A DNA stretch of 64,000 nucleotides, from the NCBI GenBank assembly GCA_011170285.1, contig DUEE01000026.1, forward strand, positions 1 through 64,000. Direction: 5' to 3'. The translations under genes and the position numbers were made by a program. The DNA comes from Dehalococcoidia bacterium (GTDB taxonomy: Bacteria; Chloroflexota; Dehalococcoidia; Dehalococcoidales; W498). The notes under the pieces were generated by a model. It made no database searches. It was not told where the DNA came from and saw only the letters and a program-made list of their open reading frames with translations. Each line of letters begins with the position of its first letter. Position 1 is the stretch's first letter. Below, piece by piece: positions 7,119 to 16,328 of this stretch.

Positions 7119-10100
7119 CTATTGATTAAACAGGCATCTATCTGTCCCGTAAGCTGGTACTAATCCCTTCACATCTACTAGCCAATCATCTAACTCCTCA
7201 TTATGGCATCTATACCACAACCTTGACTTAACTGATTCCATATCTTTGTAGCGTTTGTATTTCTTAAATACATCCCTTGTTGGCACACCCTCAAAGTTTC
7301 TAGGTTGCCACGCATCCTCTCCCATTATCTCAGGGTCAATCATTATTGCGTAGAACTCTGGATGCTCCATCAAGAACCAATCATCTTCGTAATAAACTTC
7401 GCTCGTATTCCTGTCATACCAGTCGTCAGAAGATTTGGGCGGTATTTCGTAATACTCTACATAGTCTTCCACTCGCTCTTCAGGGATAAACTTGCCATAG
7501 GCTTCCCTCCGCCTTCGTGCTTTGCGGAACTCAGGATTGTCTCTGAGGATAGCTTCTCTAGCCAATTCTCTTTCAGATTCGGTCCCAATAACATTTTCGT
7601 ATTCCTCAAACAACTCTTCCCATTCGTGGGATATCACATCATACTGTGCATCAGGCACTTTGTAATCTAAATCAAAGGGCACCTTGTCCTTGAGGTCTAT
7701 CATAGCCTTATAAAATCCAGTAGGATTAGCAAGGTCTTCGCCACCATTAGCTATTAAATACCGCTCTTGCTCATAGCCTTTTTCCGGTAGGTTATAATAC
7801 TCTACATAATTTTCTATTTGGTCATCGGGAAATTCATAGCCATACCCCTCTACCCGCCTCATATCATCTCTGAAGTCAGGGTTATTGGCATATTGCTCGT
7901 CATATTTAGTTTGTCTTTCCCCATCATCCACAATATATAGTGGTGATTCTCTATTGCCCCAGGCATCCCGTTTGTCACTTTCGTCTCGCCATTTAACTTG
8001 AAGTTCCAGCGACTCTATCGGTGTCGTTATAGGCTGAAGTCCTAACCATTTTCTCAACACATCATCTTTTACCAAAGGTAATTTTGCTTCGGCGCTGTTA
8101 TATCCATATTCATTACCAGCCTCCCGATACTCAAAATAACCTTCTACAGAGCCTTCGGGAGGTAAAGTCATCTCCGGCAGTCCACTCTCTGGTATGTCCA
8201 GTTCCTTAATCATCTTTTGCATATAGTCATAGGCTTCTTTACTTAATAGCTTAGCTTTACCCCAAACAGCTAACCTGGCGTTATCCTCTGGATGAGATTT
8301 AAGCCATTCATCTCTGTGGTCAATCCCTATTTCTGGATGAGATTCTAAGAATTGTTTTTGCTCTTTTTCTGGTAGTAAATGATACTCAATAAGTAACGCA
8401 TACTGGCTCTGTGTCATATTGCCGAGAAAGGCATATTTGGTTATATCATCAGCATCAAATTCATTTAGCTTCCCAGTATCACCACTGGCTATTATCTTCT
8501 CTCTATCCTGCCACATCTGGTAGTAGTCAGTTAATGTATATCCCTTATTAGGGTCGGTGTTGATAGAGGTCAACTTCACATTAGGCATCAAACCCATTTG
8601 CTCAATAATCTTCCTTGCTTCAACTATAGCCCTGATATAATCAGGGTACCCCTTCTCAGCAGTGAGCGTATCAGGGTCTACACCTGTAAATTGACTGGCA
8701 GTATCCTTCCAAAAGTCCTTAGTAGTATATTTTGGGTCGTTCAGCCCATAAGCGGTGTTTTCTAAATATTTGGGCAATCCCAATTTCGCCCAATTCTCTA
8801 CCCAGTCCCCTGTATAGGTCTGCACACCCTCACCAAAAATCGCTGGTATTACTGCTATAGCCCCATGCTTCCAGTCATCTTCGTAAGCCTCCCATATATC
8901 TTGAACGGCAAAGGGCGCTAGACGTTCAAGCCATTGTTCCTTATCAGTAACATTAACTTCCTCACCAAGGAAATTTTTACCAGTCCAGAAGTCCAAGATT
9001 ATACTGCTAAATGGAGCTAAGGAACTTCTAAAGAAACTCTGCAATGCGTTAATAGGATTAGCTTCATATTCTTTACCAGTTACTGAAGAGACACCAGTAC
9101 CAGTAATCAGCCTGGTATATAGCACCAGAAATTGACGATTGCCAGACCAAGGGTCAATTCTCATATTGCCCATCCTGATACTCATAAATTCAGCATTTTT
9201 AGGATCAGTCTCTACATCCCATAAATCTAGCAACTTACCTAACATAACAAATGCAGCAATAACACCAACAAACAAAGATAGGTTTTTCCAGGCGAAAGCT
9301 CTTACTCGCGGGTTTTTATCTATTAGTAGCTTCGGTGTAAGAAATCTGCCTAGTTTTGAACGAGCAGAAAAGAATAGAGCATTTAACTCCGGTGCCAATG
9401 CTTTCATCTTCCCTAAACTAGCCCTTTGCGTCATCCAGGCTATAGCTTTGCCATAATCATCCATCTCCGTTTGTATGTCAAAGGCTTCACCTTCCTTGAG
9501 CTTTATTTGACCACTGGCTATCATTTCCGCTCTACGCATTGTGGATGCAAGGCATTTATCATAAACCAGAATGGTCATAGTGTTAGTACCAGTTACAAAA
9601 GCCCTGCCAGCCCATTTTATCCAGGGTATCTTAGCCGTCCATCTTGGTATAACCCTTTCTTGCGTCAGATAACCAAACTCCTCAGCGGCTTGCCATTGGC
9701 TAGTCCCTTTCGGTGCTTCATATAGTCTCAGGAAATCTTGCCCAGTTCTTTCCACCATATTGGCATAATAAGGATATGATGGTCTGTTTCTCACCCATAT
9801 CCCATTGGCCTCAGAGCTCTTCTCACTGAACAAAGATTTCCAAGCCTCAATATTAGATCTATATAATTCCACTGGATTAGCTACAGCGAGTGTCTTAACT
9901 TGTCTCAGGAATGACATATCGCAAGAGGCTAGATTGGCTCTAATGGCGTTGCCTATATCTATTGGCGACATAAGTAATTCCTTGAACACTCTATTTATGG
10001 TCTGCTTTTCTGGCGTGGTTAGCATAGGCAGTTGTTCAAAAGCATCGTCAATAGGAGGTTCAAACCGAGTAACGGTGGATGGCGGAGGAGCCAGTTCTAA

Positions 10101-13100
10101 CTCCAACTCAGCAGTTTCTTTAGCTATTTGCTCGGCTGTTTTCCTTTCAGATATTTCGGGAGCTACAAATTTCTCCTCGCCTAGTCTAGCTTGTCCAAAA
10201 CCTGCTCTAGCAGGTGCCTCAGGTCGAGTAACGGCAGGATAAGGGTATATTTTATCTTTGGCGATTCTCGTTTCTATATTATACTCAACCTGGTCTATTC
10301 TACCTTCGTCAAGAGCAGCCCGTAATTCTCGTTGGCGACGGTAGTACTCCTGGTCAGCAATACGCCTTACTTCCTCAACCTTTAATTCATTCAAAGGCTT
10401 CTCAAGTATTAGCCTGTCAACTTCGGTTAATGTAGCCAAACCTTTGAGATAATCAACTGTTTTTTTGTCTAAAGGTAGGGGTTTCCTTCCTGCTTCAATA
10501 AATATTCCCTCAATCATATCCTCAAGCGATTTACCCTTGTCTATAGCCTGTAATATCTGAGGCTGGTCGGCAAATGTTCTTGCTAATCTATCCCACGCAG
10601 AACCACCTTGAGGGAAGGCTCTTGTGCCTGTCCCTCTTTTTCTGGATATAGACTTGCCAGCAAGGGCATTGGTCAAAGCAGTAGTAGCTGATATTTCCTC
10701 AAAGGTGTCTGGTTCCACCACTTTCCAGTAATGATGGACTTTAGCGAACAGGACATCCCTCATTTCTTGAGTAAGGTCGCTGTAATATTCCGTAGTTACT
10801 TCTGGTAATTTGCCAGACATTATTTCTTGCCTGGATAGGTTCATAGCTTCTTCCGGGCTTTTCCCCTCAATGATTAGTGCCTCAACCCTGGCAGCATAAT
10901 CGTGGGCACGCTGTGCAAGGTGATGCTTGCGTAACTCAATAGTCGCAAGCCTCTGGCTGGCAACATCAGGGCTTGTAATCGCCTGGGCAAATAATTTAAG
11001 TGTAGCATCTATCTGATTTATTGATAGGCTTGTTCCAGGTAAGTATGGTTCCACTTCACGGGACTTGACTTCTGGTTCAACAGGAGGCGCTTCTGTAACT
11101 GGCTCCCCTGTCAATCTAGCCTCAGCCTCTCGGTATACTTTTACCATCTCATCAAGTTGAGGGGTAATCCAACCACTATAAACTCCTGCACCTGCCCCGC
11201 CGTGATAAGGCAAAGACCTGTTCCCCAGTTCCCTTTCAATTTCCTCTCTTGCGGAACGCAATCCTTCCAATGAATCAATCTCAGCAATATCCCTCTCAGC
11301 TTCTAATCGTGCCCTCTCAATACGCAGTTGTAACTTGGTTCCTTTACCTTTAGGCAATCTGCCTTTAGTTTCCAATAATTTATCTATCTCAGTTATACGC
11401 TTTTCAATCCCACTCAACCCCTCTGCCCGTCTGGCTTGCTCTAACTTTAATTGCTCCTCCATTGAAATCTGAGTTACTTTGCCCTTACCTACAGGTCTAA
11501 CTTCCTTCGCCTCTCCAAACATCCCTCTCTGCAATCCAGCTTCAGGCATCCCAACTTCGGCTTTGGGGATAGTTGGCTCAACCTTTGGAATAGTTGGTTT
11601 AATTTCGGGAGTTACTTTAGGGACAGATGGGATTTCTCTTGCATAACTTATAGCTTCTTGCTCCGTCTTAAATATCTCTCTTTTTAACCCTTTAGTTTGT
11701 TGGTTGTAAGAAGGTGTAACTTGGAATGTCCCCTCCTTCAATTTACGGATACTACCTGCATCTAATCCTTCACCTATTATAATACCCTTTTCTGTTACCT
11801 TGATTACTCCCTTCTGCAATCCAGCTTTAGGCAATTCCATCTCAGGTGTCTTCTTACTCTCTTTAATCTCTTCAACAAAGTCACCTATATTCCTGTCTAC
11901 TTCAGGTAAGGCTGGCTGGATAGTCTCTTCAATTTCTGGCACTATCTCTTCATTCTTCACATCCTCCTCATTCCTCATTTCATTAACAGTCTCATCAATA
12001 AGTTTAGCTCCTTCATCGGTTTGAGCGAAATTATCCCAAGCCTGGCTTGTAGCCTCCGCCTGTGAAAGACCACCCGTTACGCCCTTAGATACATCGTCTC
12101 GGAGCTTTATTCTTTGGTCATCTGTCAGTTTGTTTTCTATTCTGCTTTGTATATTATTATAGACAGCAGAAACACCGGCAAACCCTAGACCTCCAGCTAA
12201 TCCTAACTTAACATTTTGCCATAACTCTTCATCAAATTTCTGTACATCACCAAGCGCCCCTCTTGTTATTTGAAGTTGCCAACCTTCCTCTAATCCCTCA
12301 CTAGCCACCTCAAATCCATATATCAATCCTTTAGTAATCAAACTCGCTGTTGCCCCACCAGGAAGCATAAATGCAAGCCCAAACTGCGCTGTATTAGACA
12401 CGGATAGAAGCCCGGCGTTTTCCCGCATAACCTTGTCAAATACGGCGTTTCTTTCTTCTATTGAATACCCCCTGCGCTTAGCCTCATTATAGGCATCACC
12501 AGCTTCCATCGCCCCTTCTCCAATAGTACTGACGGCACCAGCAGTAATAGCCCCTACGACACTTTGCAAAAATGACCCTGCTCCCGAAGCACCTGCGACA
12601 GCCATTGCACCCCCTGCGGTTGCTAATGAGGCATCTATAAGGGCAAGCAATGTAGGTGCCATTCTGGTTAGGTTTTTGGCATACCACTCAGGAGTGCCAG
12701 GTTCTCCCATTTCTACATCACGAGCTATCGTTTGACCTGCAAGACCAATCTTAGTAAGCGAATCAACAATCCCATTAGCTCCAATCCTCTCTGACACCCC
12801 CGCCCCTACTTCACCAATCATTCCTACACCTGACCAGTAAAGTTTCCAATAATCCTCAACAGCATCGGGTAGCCATTCACCCCTAACAAATCCCCATGCT
12901 GGTGTTTCTAAGAACACATCTCTAGCAATTTTATTGTATGTATTTGGATATAATTTTCTTAACAGGTCTTCTGTAGCTGGTGTTCTACCTTCAGCCGCCA
13001 TTGCAAGCTGGAAACCAGGCATATCCTCTTCAATCAATCTCACTACATCCCCAAAAGGTTGTTCCGATATTTTATAACTGCCAATCGGCATTTGAGCCAA

Positions 13101-13742
13101 TGGCTTATGCAGCTTTGAAACAAATGTTAGAGGCTCATTAAATAACTCGCCAATCTCCTCTTCACCTAGCCCCTTAAACATAGTCTTGAGTAACGATTCA
13201 GTCTCGGGGTCCCTTCCAACTTCTCTAATATCAAAAAGAAACTCACCCATATTAGCATCGCTCTCGCCGAGCCATTTGTTAAGTTCGTCAATATCCCTAT
13301 CCGGGAAAACATTCCCCAATACTTCCTCAAATTCATAAGCCTTCTTTTCCCCTTGATACCTCTCAGGAGTCATAGGCGGTAGACCAGTGTATTCTGTCTC
13401 AGATGGGTAGTAGCTTTTGGCTAACATATCAGTCATCTCATCCGGCGAATACTTCTCCCCCTCTGGCGACATCCAACTCTGGTCTTGTAATAGCTCCCAT
13501 CCCTGAGGATTGATAAGGCTGCGAGTAAAGCCTTCGTCATTATCGGCAGGTGAGAGTTTAAGCTGCCAACCCTCTTCAATCTCATAGCCATACTTTTCCT
13601 TAGCCTCTTCAGGCGTATAGAATTTAGGGGTATTCAGCCAGTCGAAAGAAGGCTTTTTATGCTTTTTTAGTTTGGGACCACCTTCTTCCGAAATCGGATA
13701 GCCATATTTATCTAAGAAGTCTTTTAAGCTATCGCCGTTCAT
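7119..13742 (-). CDS. Giant polyvalent phage virion-type protein, 2207 aa
   Basis: This is by far the largest gene of the element. Residues about 365-420 form a Gly/Ala-rich hydrophobic stretch (AGGAMAVAGASGAGSF) followed by EAGDAYNEAKRRGYS, as in phage internal virion or ejection proteins. The middle is low in complexity with coiled coil and a repeated AGLQ[KR]G motif. Residues about 1280-1690 match the large polyvalent-protein region known from phage giants: SLGKMKALAPELNALFFSAR, a membrane stretch, RMGNMRIDPWSGNRQF, then FGEGVQTY. The C-terminus has two related repeats of about 70-85 residues (VEYY.[LI]P, then FY.AMID). Likely role: a virion or DNA-ejection protein. Its N-terminal 20 residues recur in the secreted protein at 15373-16221. 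Confidence 0.75.
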   Translation of the reverse strand: MNGDSLKDFLDKYGYPISEEGGPKLKKHKKPSFDWLNTPKFYTPEEAKEKYGYEIEEGWQLKLSPADNDEGFTRSLINPQGWELLQDQSWMSPEGEKYSPDEMTDMLAKSYYPSETEYTGLPPMTPERYQGEKKAYEFEEVLGNVFPDRDIDELNKWLGESDANMGEFLFDIREVGRDPETESLLKTMFKGLGEEEIGELFNEPLTFVSKLHKPLAQMPIGSYKISEQPFGDVVRLIEEDMPGFQLAMAAEGRTPATEDLLRKLYPNTYNKIARDVFLETPAWGFVRGEWLPDAVEDYWKLYWSGVGMIGEVGAGVSERIGANGIVDSLTKIGLAGQTIARDVEMGEPGTPEWYAKNLTRMAPTLLALIDASLATAGGAMAVAGASGAGSFLQSVVGAITAGAVSTIGEGAMEAGDAYNEAKRRGYSIEERNAVFDKVMRENAGLLSVSNTAQFGLAFMLPGGATASLITKGLIYGFEVASEGLEEGWQLQITRGALGDVQKFDEELWQNVKLGLAGGLGFAGVSAVYNNIQSRIENKLTDDQRIKLRDDVSKGVTGGLSQAEATSQAWDNFAQTDEGAKLIDETVNEMRNEEDVKNEEIVPEIEETIQPALPEVDRNIGDFVEEIKESKKTPEMELPKAGLQKGVIKVTEKGIIIGEGLDAGSIRKLKEGTFQVTPSYNQQTKGLKREIFKTEQEAISYAREIPSVPKVTPEIKPTIPKVEPTIPKAEVGMPEAGLQRGMFGEAKEVRPVGKGKVTQISMEEQLKLEQARRAEGLSGIEKRITEIDKLLETKGRLPKGKGTKLQLRIERARLEAERDIAEIDSLEGLRSAREEIERELGNRSLPYHGGAGAGVYSGWITPQLDEMVKVYREAEARLTGEPVTEAPPVEPEVKSREVEPYLPGTSLSINQIDATLKLFAQAITSPDVASQRLATIELRKHHLAQRAHDYAARVEALIIEGKSPEEAMNLSRQEIMSGKLPEVTTEYYSDLTQEMRDVLFAKVHHYWKVVEPDTFEEISATTALTNALAGKSISRKRGTGTRAFPQGGSAWDRLARTFADQPQILQAIDKGKSLEDMIEGIFIEAGRKPLPLDKKTVDYLKGLATLTEVDRLILEKPLNELKVEEVRRIADQEYYRRQRELRAALDEGRIDQVEYNIETRIAKDKIYPYPAVTRPEAPARAGFGQARLGEEKFVAPEISERKTAEQIAKETAELELELAPPPSTVTRFEPPIDDAFEQLPMLTTPEKQTINRVFKELLMSPIDIGNAIRANLASCDMSFLRQVKTLAVANPVELYRSNIEAWKSLFSEKSSEANGIWVRNRPSYPYYANMVERTGQDFLRLYEAPKGTSQWQAAEEFGYLTQERVIPRWTAKIPWIKWAGRAFVTGTNTMTILVYDKCLASTMRRAEMIASGQIKLKEGEAFDIQTEMDDYGKAIAWMTQRASLGKMKALAPELNALFFSARSKLGRFLTPKLLIDKNPRVRAFAWKNLSLFVGVIAAFVMLGKLLDLWDVETDPKNAEFMSIRMGNMRIDPWSGNRQFLVLYTRLITGTGVSSVTGKEYEANPINALQSFFRSSLAPFSSIILDFWTGKNFLGEEVNVTDKEQWLERLAPFAVQDIWEAYEDDWKHGAIAVIPAIFGEGVQTYTGDWVENWAKLGLPKYLENTAYGLNDPKYTTKDFWKDTASQFTGVDPDTLTAEKGYPDYIRAIVEARKIIEQMGLMPNVKLTSINTDPNKGYTLTDYYQMWQDREKIIASGDTGKLNEFDADDITKYAFLGNMTQSQYALLIEYHLLPEKEQKQFLESHPEIGIDHRDEWLKSHPEDNARLAVWGKAKLLSKEAYDYMQKMIKELDIPESGLPEMTLPPEGSVEGYFEYREAGNEYGYNSAEAKLPLVKDDVLRKWLGLQPITTPIESLELQVKWRDESDKRDAWGNRESPLYIVDDGERQTKYDEQYANNPDFRDDMRRVEGYGYEFPDDQIENYVEYYNLPEKGYEQERYLIANGGEDLANPTGFYKAMIDLKDKVPFDLDYKVPDAQYDVISHEWEELFEEYENVIGTESERELAREAILRDNPEFRKARRRREAYGKFIPEERVEDYVEYYEIPPKSSDDWYDRNTSEVYYEDDWFLMEHPEFYAIMIDPEIMGEDAWQPRNFEGVPTRDVFKKYKRYKDMESVKSRLWYRCHNEELDDWLVDVKGLVPAYGTDRCLFNQ
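13681..13740 (-). repeat. Coding repeat, copy 1 (GDS-YGYPISEEG tag)
   Basis: These 60 bp encode residues 2-21 at the N-terminus of the giant protein and match 15551-15610 at 50 of 60 positions. Six of the ten differences are synonymous and the other four are conservative (L/F, K/R, D/E, K/R). Confidence 0.85.
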
Positions 13743-13981
13743 ACGCCACCCGTCCTTTTAATAGATATTCGTTGTAATATTCTTTGGCGCAAGCAGTCTA
13801 AAGCACGTTCCCGCCTTGCACACTTCAAGCGATAGAAATATCGCACTTGTGCATCGTAACTCTCTTTTATCCGTTTGATACTTTCCCCCAACTCTTTCAG
13901 TAGCGCAGGGTCATCCCTAATCATCTGAGTAAGCATTATCCGCTCTAGCTTCTCGTCCCAATCTATCATATCGCTAGCCAT
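13739..13981 (-). CDS. Small helical protein upstream of the giant gene
   Basis: This 80-residue protein is almost entirely helical and charged (DWDEKLERIMLTQMIRDDPALLKELGESIKRIKESYDAQ), suggestive of a coiled coil or a small head/terminase-associated protein, but I do not recognise it. Its TGA overlaps the ATG of the giant gene in ATGA, so translation of the two is probably coupled. It is the first gene of the leftward operon, divergent from the zinc-ribbon gene at 14045. Confidence 0.6.
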   Translation of the reverse strand: MASDMIDWDEKLERIMLTQMIRDDPALLKELGESIKRIKESYDAQVRYFYRLKCARRERALDCLRQRILQRISIKRTGGV

Positions 13982-14025
13982 CTCTTATATTTTAGCACAC
14001 CTGTTCTCTGTTGCATACCATCAGA

Positions 14026-14034
14026 TGTTATAAT
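14026..14034 (+). promoter_or_regulatory. Extended -10 promoter for a nearly leaderless mRNA
   Basis: TGT-TATAAT at 14026-14034 is an extended -10 motif. A start point six or seven bases later would fall at about 14041, only a few bases before the ATG at 14045. Confidence 0.45.
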
Positions 14035-14044
14035 GACTTTCAGT

Positions 14045-14785
14045 ATGCCTGCATACCCTTCACCGAGAAACAAAACCCAAAAAGTATGCGCTCATTGTGG
14101 CGGCATGCTTTATTGGGCTACAGATGAACAAGAATGGGTCTGTATTTCCTGCGCCAGGAGATATACCAGTAATTCAGATAACCATAATGGAGAGGGTAAT
14201 CTAATATCGGCAACCATTGAGGCAGCGAAAGCACATAAAACTATCCGCATCTCCCCGGCGACAGCGGAAGAACCATCCAGAAATGTCTCACAAGAAGCCT
14301 TGCCTCTGCCTCAAGATAGTAACACAGGTGCACCACCATCCCAGCCAAAGCCTACACCCAGGGAAGTCCCCGCTAAGGACTGGTATGCCCCCAGTGAGAT
14401 TTCGTTCCACCGCAAGCACATGCTGTTCCTCTTAAAACACCTCATCTTATTGAGAGAAGGAGTTTACCCACCCGACCCCTATCATTCAGGATACACCGAC
14501 GAGCCTATATCAAAAAAGAAAAAGAGGATTAGACGCACTCCATCCTTCGCTACTCCAGCCCTCTATACTGCCGAAGTAGAGATTAGGTTAGAGAGAGCCG
14601 GCATAGACGGGCTTATCCTCGAGGCAATAGAGGCATGGGGCAAGAGTCCAGCCTCAATATCTGCTCATTTAAGGATACCTGAAGGGTTGGTTAAAAAGAA
14701 GAGAGACACAGCGTTGCGCTATGTCTCTGGGTGGAGGCGAAAGAAGAGGACTTATAAGCAGTTTGTCAACCACAAAAAGGGCTAG
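14045..14785 (+). CDS. Zinc-ribbon and HTH protein
   Basis: This protein of about 246 residues starts with a zinc ribbon (CAHCGGMLYW, then CISCARRY) near residues 14-38. A proline-rich linker follows, then a C-terminal helical region (LILEAIEAWGKSPASISAHLRIPEGLVKKKRDTALRYV) that looks like a HTH, with a basic tail. A nucleic-acid-binding, transcription-regulator-like role is likely. An ATG at 14033 is also in frame, but it overlaps the TATAAT box, so I prefer the ATG at 14045. It is transcribed away from the giant-protein operon and is followed by the 11-bp repeat array. Confidence 0.6.
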   Translation: MPAYPSPRNKTQKVCAHCGGMLYWATDEQEWVCISCARRYTSNSDNHNGEGNLISATIEAAKAHKTIRISPATAEEPSRNVSQEALPLPQDSNTGAPPSQPKPTPREVPAKDWYAPSEISFHRKHMLFLLKHLILLREGVYPPDPYHSGYTDEPISKKKKRIRRTPSFATPALYTAEVEIRLERAGIDGLILEAIEAWGKSPASISAHLRIPEGLVKKKRDTALRYVSGWRRKKRTYKQFVNHKKG

Positions 14786-14842
14786 ATTTTAGGTCTATCT
14801 CTAAAAGAATAAGAGAAATAGTCAATTCTCTTTGCGGGAGCT

Positions 14843-14941
14843 GGTCAGGAGTAACTCTGGATTTACTCCCGATTAAGTCAGGAGTAGGTCTGGCTTAGGT
14901 CAGGAGTAACTCAGGAGTAGGTCGGGAGTAGGTCGGGACTA
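14843..14941. repeat. Nine in-phase 11-bp tandem units
   Basis: Units start at 14843, 14854, 14865, 14876, 14887, 14898, 14909, 14920 and 14931, with no gap. The best copies read GGTCAGGAGTA; all nine keep TC at positions 3-4, and only the second and third diverge strongly. The period of 11 is not a multiple of three and is close to one helical turn, so it fits a protein-binding iteron array, not a coding repeat. Confidence 0.85.
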
Positions 14942-15060
14942 CCCTTGCTCTGTTACTAGGTATGAGGATTATTTAGGGGTGGAATATCTATTTTGGTGGA
15001 AAGGACGATACTATATTGACCACAAGGAATTCCTGAACTGTTGGTAGGGGTCATCTATAG

Positions 15061-15189
15061 CTACCTTGCAAAGATACCAGAGAGCGGTGATTCAAACCTT
15101 CTTTCATAGTCTTTGATATAGATATAACCCATAGCCCCTAGCCTTCCCTTGCCGATTCCCTCACTGATTATTAAATACCATAAGAACAA
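15061..15189 (-). CDS. Possible 42-aa protein
   Basis: A TTG-initiated frame encodes a compact sequence (FLWYLIISEGIGKGRL, then GYIYIKDYERRFESPLSGIF) that looks like protein and not random translation, in the same direction as the secreted-protein gene upstream. No clear ribosome site was seen and I do not recognise it. The rest of 14942-15372 holds nothing I can assign. Confidence 0.3.
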   Translation of the reverse strand: MFLWYLIISEGIGKGRLGAMGYIYIKDYERRFESPLSGIFAR

Positions 15190-15372
15190 CTGTTCGTAAT
15201 AGCTTCACTATCTAGCCTCTTGAACGCATAGGGTAGCTCTTACCAGGAATACATCACGAGCCCATAGAATGGAATTTGAGGCTGTCTTAGAGGCTAGCTA
15301 ATGGTTTGGTATATGCCTTCACCTACGGCAGTCTGAGGTTATCTACCGGGCTAGCCTTGCCTCCTTTCTTTT

Positions 15373-16221
15373 TTAATAATGCACTAAGTAATCGAGTATG
15401 GTTACTTTTTTATACCTAGTTTCGGGGCGTCGTTTAGTTACCGTCCTTTGTTTCTCTACTTGCCTATATTTTGTTACTGTTCTTTCTTTTTCTACCAGAC
15501 GGTATTCCGTACTATCTGCTGTTGCTAAATCAGCAAGCCAATTCTCGTCCCCTTCTTCTGAGATAGGATAACCGTATCTATCTAAAAATTCTCTGAAGCT
15601 ATCGCCGTTCTCCCCGTTACCGTTCATGCTATCCCCATTACCTATATTTTCTTTGAGTTCATCCAATCTTCTTTGAAAGGATTCTTCCAGCGCCTGAAAA
15701 TCTGGCCCCACTGAATATGACCAACTCATAGTGCTATTTGCCTCGTAGTATTTAGCGGAAGCCTTAACTGTTCCCTTCTCATTCGGTTCAAGATATATAT
15801 TCTGCTGACCATGAGACCAATGTGTTTCCACATAGGGATAACCATAATAATAATCATAATTTAAGGTAGTAACCTGAAAAGAAAAGGACACAGTAAATGT
15901 TCCCGCGACATCGTCTGTATTGCGCAAGGTAACATAAGCCGTTTCACAGTTACTTCTAGTCTCAATAACATTATAACTGGTAGCGAATCTATTGGGTGAA
16001 GCAGCATCTGTTTGTACATCTGGCGTATCAAGGCTTGTAGTCTGGTCTATAGGCTGTTTTTCATAATAAGTTTCTACGACTTCATATGGTTCATTTTCAT
16101 AATATGTTTCAGTCTCTTGATAATCTACCATTACATCATAGGCTACAGTCTTAATTGGAGCGAAGGAAATAACCATAGCAATTACGGCACAGGTTAAAAA
16201 TACAGATAAAGCTATCTTCAC
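15373..16221 (-). CDS. Secreted surface protein carrying the shared YGYPISEEG tag
   Basis: This 282-residue protein starts at GTG with AGGAGG seven bases upstream. The N-terminus is a signal peptide (KIALSVFLTCAVIAMVISFAP). It is followed by Tyr/Glu-rich repeats (ETETYYENEPYEVVETYYEKQP) and a beta-rich domain (YVTLRNTDDVAGTFTVSFSF). Near residues 198-220 it has GDSFREFLDRYGYPISEEG, almost identical to the N-terminus of the giant virion-type protein. The C-terminus has a tandem repeat (RLVEKERTVTKYRQVEKQRTVTK). It is probably exported or cell-surface. The shared tag suggests both proteins are handled by one partner. Function otherwise unknown. Confidence 0.7.
   Translation of the reverse strand: MKIALSVFLTCAVIAMVISFAPIKTVAYDVMVDYQETETYYENEPYEVVETYYEKQPIDQTTSLDTPDVQTDAASPNRFATSYNVIETRSNCETAYVTLRNTDDVAGTFTVSFSFQVTTLNYDYYYGYPYVETHWSHGQQNIYLEPNEKGTVKASAKYYEANSTMSWSYSVGPDFQALEESFQRRLDELKENIGNGDSMNGNGENGDSFREFLDRYGYPISEEGDENWLADLATADSTEYRLVEKERTVTKYRQVEKQRTVTKRRPETRYKKVTILDYLVHY
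15551..15610 (-). repeat. Coding repeat, copy 2 (GDS-YGYPISEEG tag)
   Basis: This is the internal copy of the 60-bp segment at 13681-13740. NGDS is itself present three times just upstream in this protein (NGDSMNGNGENGDS plus GNGDS), which suggests slippage or duplication at the insertion point. Confidence 0.85.
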
Positions 16222-16254
16222 TTCAACCTCCTAATAACCTCGATAGATTTAATC

Positions 16255-16328
16255 ACTAATCGGCTCACTGGAGAGCAGGATGGGGAGCTATCCCGGTGCC
16301 ATCCTGCTCTGTGGGTCAACCGATTAGT
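16255..16328. other. Nested perfect hairpin between two leftward genes
   Basis: An outer 9-bp stem (16255-16263 with 16320-16328) encloses an inner 12-bp stem (16272-16283 with 16299-16310), both without mismatch. It spans the stop codon of the 95-residue gene and ends 34 bp before the GTG of the secreted-protein gene. No U-run follows on the minus strand, so it is more likely an mRNA structure or processing site than a terminator. Confidence 0.6.

Noticed and set aside
9139..10242. Plus-strand frames of 99-145 codons inside the giant gene
   Set aside because: They are antisense shadows of the 2207-residue frame. Their composition is unlike protein and they have no ribosome sites.
14843..14941. 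CRISPR-like repeat array
   Set aside because: Units are 11 bp with no spacers, no leader and no cas genes nearby. It is a tandem iteron-type array.
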